This document shows, piece by piece, positions 6,895-8,807 of a stretch of 8,807 bases of DNA. The notes beneath the pieces were generated by a model. It made no database searches. It was not told where the DNA came from and saw only the letters and a program-made list of their open reading frames with translations. Made by a program: the position numbers and the translations under genes. Source of the stretch: Bacteroidales bacterium (GTDB lineage: Bacteria > Bacteroidota > Bacteroidia > Bacteroidales > UBA7960); contig PWGY01000227.1 in assembly GCA_003554665.1 (NCBI GenBank), positions 1 to 8,807 on the forward strand, written 5' to 3'. Every line of letters begins with the position of its first letter. Within the stretch, counting starts at the first letter, position 1.

Positions 6895-8619
6895 CTACAG
6901 GCGCTCGTACTCCACAACCCTGTAATAATCGGTGGGATAAATCCCCACAGAGATCAGGATCTGCCTGAGGGTAAATTTGACATTCAACTGTTTCACCTGG
7001 CCGAACTGATCCAGGTCAAAATGGATGAATTTTTCGCGCATGGCGGGGTTTCGCCACACAGCCCTGAAGGGATCGTAATGCCAGTGCTCAAGATCGGCGA
7101 TCATTTCCGGATCATCCCATAGTTGCATCACAAGATTTCCATCCTCCTCAAAAATTACCGCATCATCATACACTTTGTGGAAATATTCACCGGTATAAGC
7201 TTCCAAAGGCAGTGAAAGCGGGGTGTCCGGCACCCTCGCCGCCTCTATGGAATCCCTTCGCTCCATGGCGTCTGCCCGTGTATCAAGGTATCTTTCATAA
7301 TAATGGGCATGCCAGTCTCTTTCCCGGTCAATCCCCAACATGGCATCCAGTATGTAATTCATCACCGCAGGGCGGAAGTTGCAGAAAAGATTGCTGATCA
7401 CGATCACCCCCAGGTCTTCTTCCGGTACCAAAGTCAGGATGGAGGTCATTCCGTCAGTGGCCCCGCTGTGTCTGGATATCCTGTATCCCTCGTAATAATT
7501 TAGACCCCAGCCCATACCGTATGCAGTCACTGAGCCTGTCATCGGATCACTCATCCCAAAGGCCTGACGGGGCTGATGCATATCCCGCATCACCCGTTCG
7601 CTGATCAGCCTTTCACCACGAAAAACTCCAGGTTCGCCCAGGTGAAGCATCATCCAGTTCGCCATATCCGCCACAGATGCATTCACAGAAGCGGAAGGGC
7701 CCACATTGTCAAAATTCCGCCTTTCAATGACCTGAACCTCATCGTGGATCTCCTGATGGGGCCAGGCGGCATTGTCATCATCGGCTATTTGTGTAATGGA
7801 AGTGCTGGCGCCTTTCATGCCCAATGGCGCAAACAGGCGTTCAGCCAGAAACTCATCCCAGGGCATACCTGAGGCAGCCTTTACGACCTCACCGGCCACC
7901 ATATACATTACATTGCTGTAAACATACTCCGACCGAAAAGTTTGCTCAAAGGGCATATGTTTCACGAACTGCATGATGGTTTCTGGATCACGGTCAGGCA
8001 TAAAACGGATGCGGTTTCCGGTCAGGCGGCCGATCCCCACCTGGTGAGACAACAAGTCAACCACCGTAACGTTTGAACTTACCCAGGGGTCGGACAATTC
8101 GAACCATGGGAGATGGTCACGCACCCTGTCATCCCAGTTTAACTTCCCCTCATCCACAAGGATTCCGAGCGATGCCGACAACATGGCTTTGGTCAATGAG
8201 GCCACTCCGAAAACCGTATGTTCATCCACCGGTGCGTCCTCCCCAAGCTTGCGTACACCGAATCCCCGGGCATAAACAACCTCTTCTCCCTTCACAACAG
8301 CCACGGCCATACCCGGTATGCCCCAGTCATCCATTCCCCGCTCCATAAAATCGGGCAATCCGGCCAAACGAGCCTCCGCAGCGGAGCCCGGATCGCTGCT
8401 GACGGGGAGTGATGACACGGACATACCGGGCAACATCCCTTCTGAAGCAATCCCATTATATTCTGAGACAGCCCCATCATATTCTAAGGCGGCACCATCG
8501 TATTCTAAGGCGGGACCATCGTATTCCGAAGCAATCCCATCAAGCGCAAGAATTAAAAAACAACCGGAAAAAATCAGTAAAACCGACAGATATCTTCTCA
8601 AACCATGCATAAGTTTCAT
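6895..8619 (-). CDS. Exported SxxK serine hydrolase (beta-lactamase/class C, PF00144 fold) with C-terminal DUF3471
   Basis: 574 residues. Residues 1-30 make a signal peptide (basic MKLMHGLRRY, then a long hydrophobic run), so the enzyme is probably periplasmic. Residues about 24-58 are a heptapeptide repeat (SEYDGPA, LEYDGAA, LEYDGAV, SEYNGIA). The catalytic domain runs from about 84 to 425: S141-L-T-K144 supplies the nucleophile and base, Y234-S-N236 is the second motif, and H384-S-G386 stands where class C enzymes have KTG. Residues about 435-574 match DUF3471 (LEAYTGEYFHKVYDD, then LEHWHYDPF), common behind this fold in peptidases and esterases. Such proteins act as D-aminopeptidases, carboxypeptidases or esterases; HSG instead of KTG argues against a true beta-lactamase. 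The cysteine at 20 lies inside the hydrophobic run, so a lipoprotein is unlikely. Start at 8619 has a TACTTTTG promoter box and A-rich leader right behind it. Divergent from rpsF; natural substrate unknown. Confidence 0.93.
   Translation of the reverse strand: MKLMHGLRRYLSVLLIFSGCFLILALDGIASEYDGPALEYDGAALEYDGAVSEYNGIASEGMLPGMSVSSLPVSSDPGSAAEARLAGLPDFMERGMDDWGIPGMAVAVVKGEEVVYARGFGVRKLGEDAPVDEHTVFGVASLTKAMLSASLGILVDEGKLNWDDRVRDHLPWFELSDPWVSSNVTVVDLLSHQVGIGRLTGNRIRFMPDRDPETIMQFVKHMPFEQTFRSEYVYSNVMYMVAGEVVKAASGMPWDEFLAERLFAPLGMKGASTSITQIADDDNAAWPHQEIHDEVQVIERRNFDNVGPSASVNASVADMANWMMLHLGEPGVFRGERLISERVMRDMHQPRQAFGMSDPMTGSVTAYGMGWGLNYYEGYRISRHSGATDGMTSILTLVPEEDLGVIVISNLFCNFRPAVMNYILDAMLGIDRERDWHAHYYERYLDTRADAMERRDSIEAARVPDTPLSLPLEAYTGEYFHKVYDDAVIFEEDGNLVMQLWDDPEMIADLEHWHYDPFRAVWRNPAMREKFIHFDLDQFGQVKQLNVKFTLRQILISVGIYPTDYYRVVEYERL
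8444..8548 (-). repeat. 21-bp tandem repeat encoding a heptapeptide linker
   Basis: Five 21-bp units begin at 8444, 8465, 8486, 8507 and 8528 (plus-strand reading). All share a CCAT core, and the first four end in TATTC(T/C). Units three and four differ at only two positions (AAGGCGGCACC versus AAGGCGGGACC, and the last base), and the first and last units share GAAGCAATCCCAT. On the minus strand they encode residues about 24-58 of the serine hydrolase, xEYDGxA repeated, between signal peptide and catalytic domain. The first coding copy (LALDGIA) is diverged and overlaps the end of the hydrophobic segment. The 21-bp period keeps the frame open, so copy-number change would only lengthen or shorten an acidic linker. 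Confidence 0.95.
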
Positions 8620-8641
8620 TTTTGTGCAAATTTGTACAAAA
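8620..8641. promoter_or_regulatory. Near-perfect 22-bp palindrome abutting the serine hydrolase start codon
   Basis: The left arm TTTTGTGCAAA (8620-8630) and right arm TTTGTACAAAA (8631-8641) are reverse complements except for one base pair. It starts at the base next to the ATG (8617-8619, minus strand) and overlaps the TACTTTTG box at 8644-8637. That position would suit a repressor operator, or it could simply be A/T-rich leader. No regulator gene lies nearby to support it. Confidence 0.4.
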
Positions 8642-8644
8642 GTA
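8637..8644 (-). promoter_or_regulatory. -7 promoter box TACTTTTG for the serine hydrolase
   Basis: On the minus strand, 8644 down to 8637 reads TACTTTTG, a perfect TAnnTTTG. It ends 17 bp before the ATG at 8619, implying a leader of roughly 10-13 nt. No clear TTG -33 element is present at the usual distance. The octamer is identical to the one serving rpsF at 8703-8710. Confidence 0.6.
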
Positions 8645-8682
8645 GAGATTTATCCTGAAATAAATTCCTGCCATAAAAGCAC

Positions 8683-8710
8683 TTGAATTTGAAAATTTTC
8701 ATTACTTTTG
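8683..8710 (+). promoter_or_regulatory. rpsF promoter: TTG -33 element and TACTTTTG -7 box
   Basis: TTG at 8683-8685 and TACTTTTG at 8703-8710 are separated by 17 bp, within the spacing reported for Bacteroidota primary promoters (TTG-N17-23-TAnnTTTG). The leader to the ATG at 8754 is about 35-40 nt and A-rich (ACAAACAAATTAAAACAATC), as usual for ribosomal protein genes in this phylum, which rely little on Shine-Dalgarno pairing. Confidence 0.75.
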
Positions 8711-8753
8711 CACCTCATTTTATTCTCATTACAAACAAATTAAAACAATCAAA

Positions 8754-8807
8754 ATGGTAAGACAGTACGAAACCGTTTTCATTATGACTCCCGTTTTGTC
8801 TGAAGAA
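8754..8807 (+). CDS. rpsF: 30S ribosomal protein S6, 5' end only
   Basis: The first 18 codons read MVRQYETVFIMTPVLSEE and run off the window in frame. The YETVFIxTPVLS opening is the signature first strand of S6, which binds the central domain of 16S rRNA with S18 in the 30S platform. The ATG at 8754 is preceded by an A-rich leader and a good promoter (8683-8710). In Bacteroidota rpsF usually heads an operon with rpsR and rplI; these would lie beyond the right edge. Short, but the motif is distinctive. Confidence 0.92.
   Translation, partial: MVRQYETVFIMTPVLSEE

Noticed and set aside
6829..7122. 97-residue plus-strand frame starting with repeated MKRCI
   Set aside because: The N-terminus is the 15-bp repeat and the remainder is antisense to the well-supported serine hydrolase.
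8542..8619. Lipoprotein signal with Cys20 in the serine hydrolase
   Set aside because: FSGC is a poor lipobox and strongly hydrophobic residues continue after the cysteine, so ordinary secretion is more likely.
6895..8619. True class C beta-lactamase (antibiotic resistance)
   Set aside because: The third motif is HSG, not KTG, and a DUF3471 domain follows; these point to a peptidase or esterase of the same fold.

Overview
The window looks like chromosomal DNA of a Bacteroidota member, probably a Bacteroidales or Marinilabiliales relative (order is a guess). Support: three start regions carry a perfect copy of the Bacteroidota -7 promoter box TAnnTTTG (3103-3110 +, 8644-8637 -, 8703-8710 +), leaders are A-rich without Shine-Dalgarno sequences, and the right edge opens a ribosomal protein S6 gene with a Bacteroidota-like N-terminus (MVRQYETVF). 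No phage, IS, CRISPR or RNA genes were seen.

Layout: (1) 1-485 +, 3' part of a macro-domain protein with Ala where MacroD-type enzymes have the catalytic Asp. (2) 561-3047 +, large membrane-anchored M28 zinc aminopeptidase with a multi-pass membrane region and a C-terminal extracytoplasmic domain. (3) 3116-5470 +, SLC13/DASS-type permease with four consecutive RCK_C (TrkA_C) domains inserted between its two membrane halves. (4) 5471-5785, non-coding spacer carrying a 12-bp tandem repeat. (5) 5786-6787 +, PLP enzyme of the ACC deaminase/D-cysteine desulfhydrase family whose specificity residues favour D-cysteine desulfhydrase. (6) 6788-6894, convergent spacer filled by a 15-bp tandem repeat. 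(7) 6895-8619 -, exported SxxK serine hydrolase (beta-lactamase/class C fold) with a C-terminal DUF3471 and a 21-bp/7-residue repeat just after its signal peptide. (8) 8620-8753, divergent promoter region with identical -7 octamers and a near-perfect 22-bp palindrome at the hydrolase start. (9) 8754-8807 +, start of rpsF.

The + strand genes 1-5 face the same way with gaps of 75, 68 and 315 bp, so they may be partly co-transcribed, though the permease has its own -7 box. A common role is not obvious. M28 peptidase, permease and D-amino-acid PLP enzyme would suit peptide or amino-acid scavenging; a sulfate-type SLC13 permease beside a D-cysteine desulfhydrase could also suggest sulfur handling. 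Both are inferences.

I do not see a convincing new multi-gene defence or biosynthetic system. The most unusual signals are the four-RCK_C permease with a Pro-Pro-Pro in place of its second SN-type substrate motif, and the recurrence of four unrelated short tandem repeats (16, 12, 15 and 21 bp) at successive gene boundaries.
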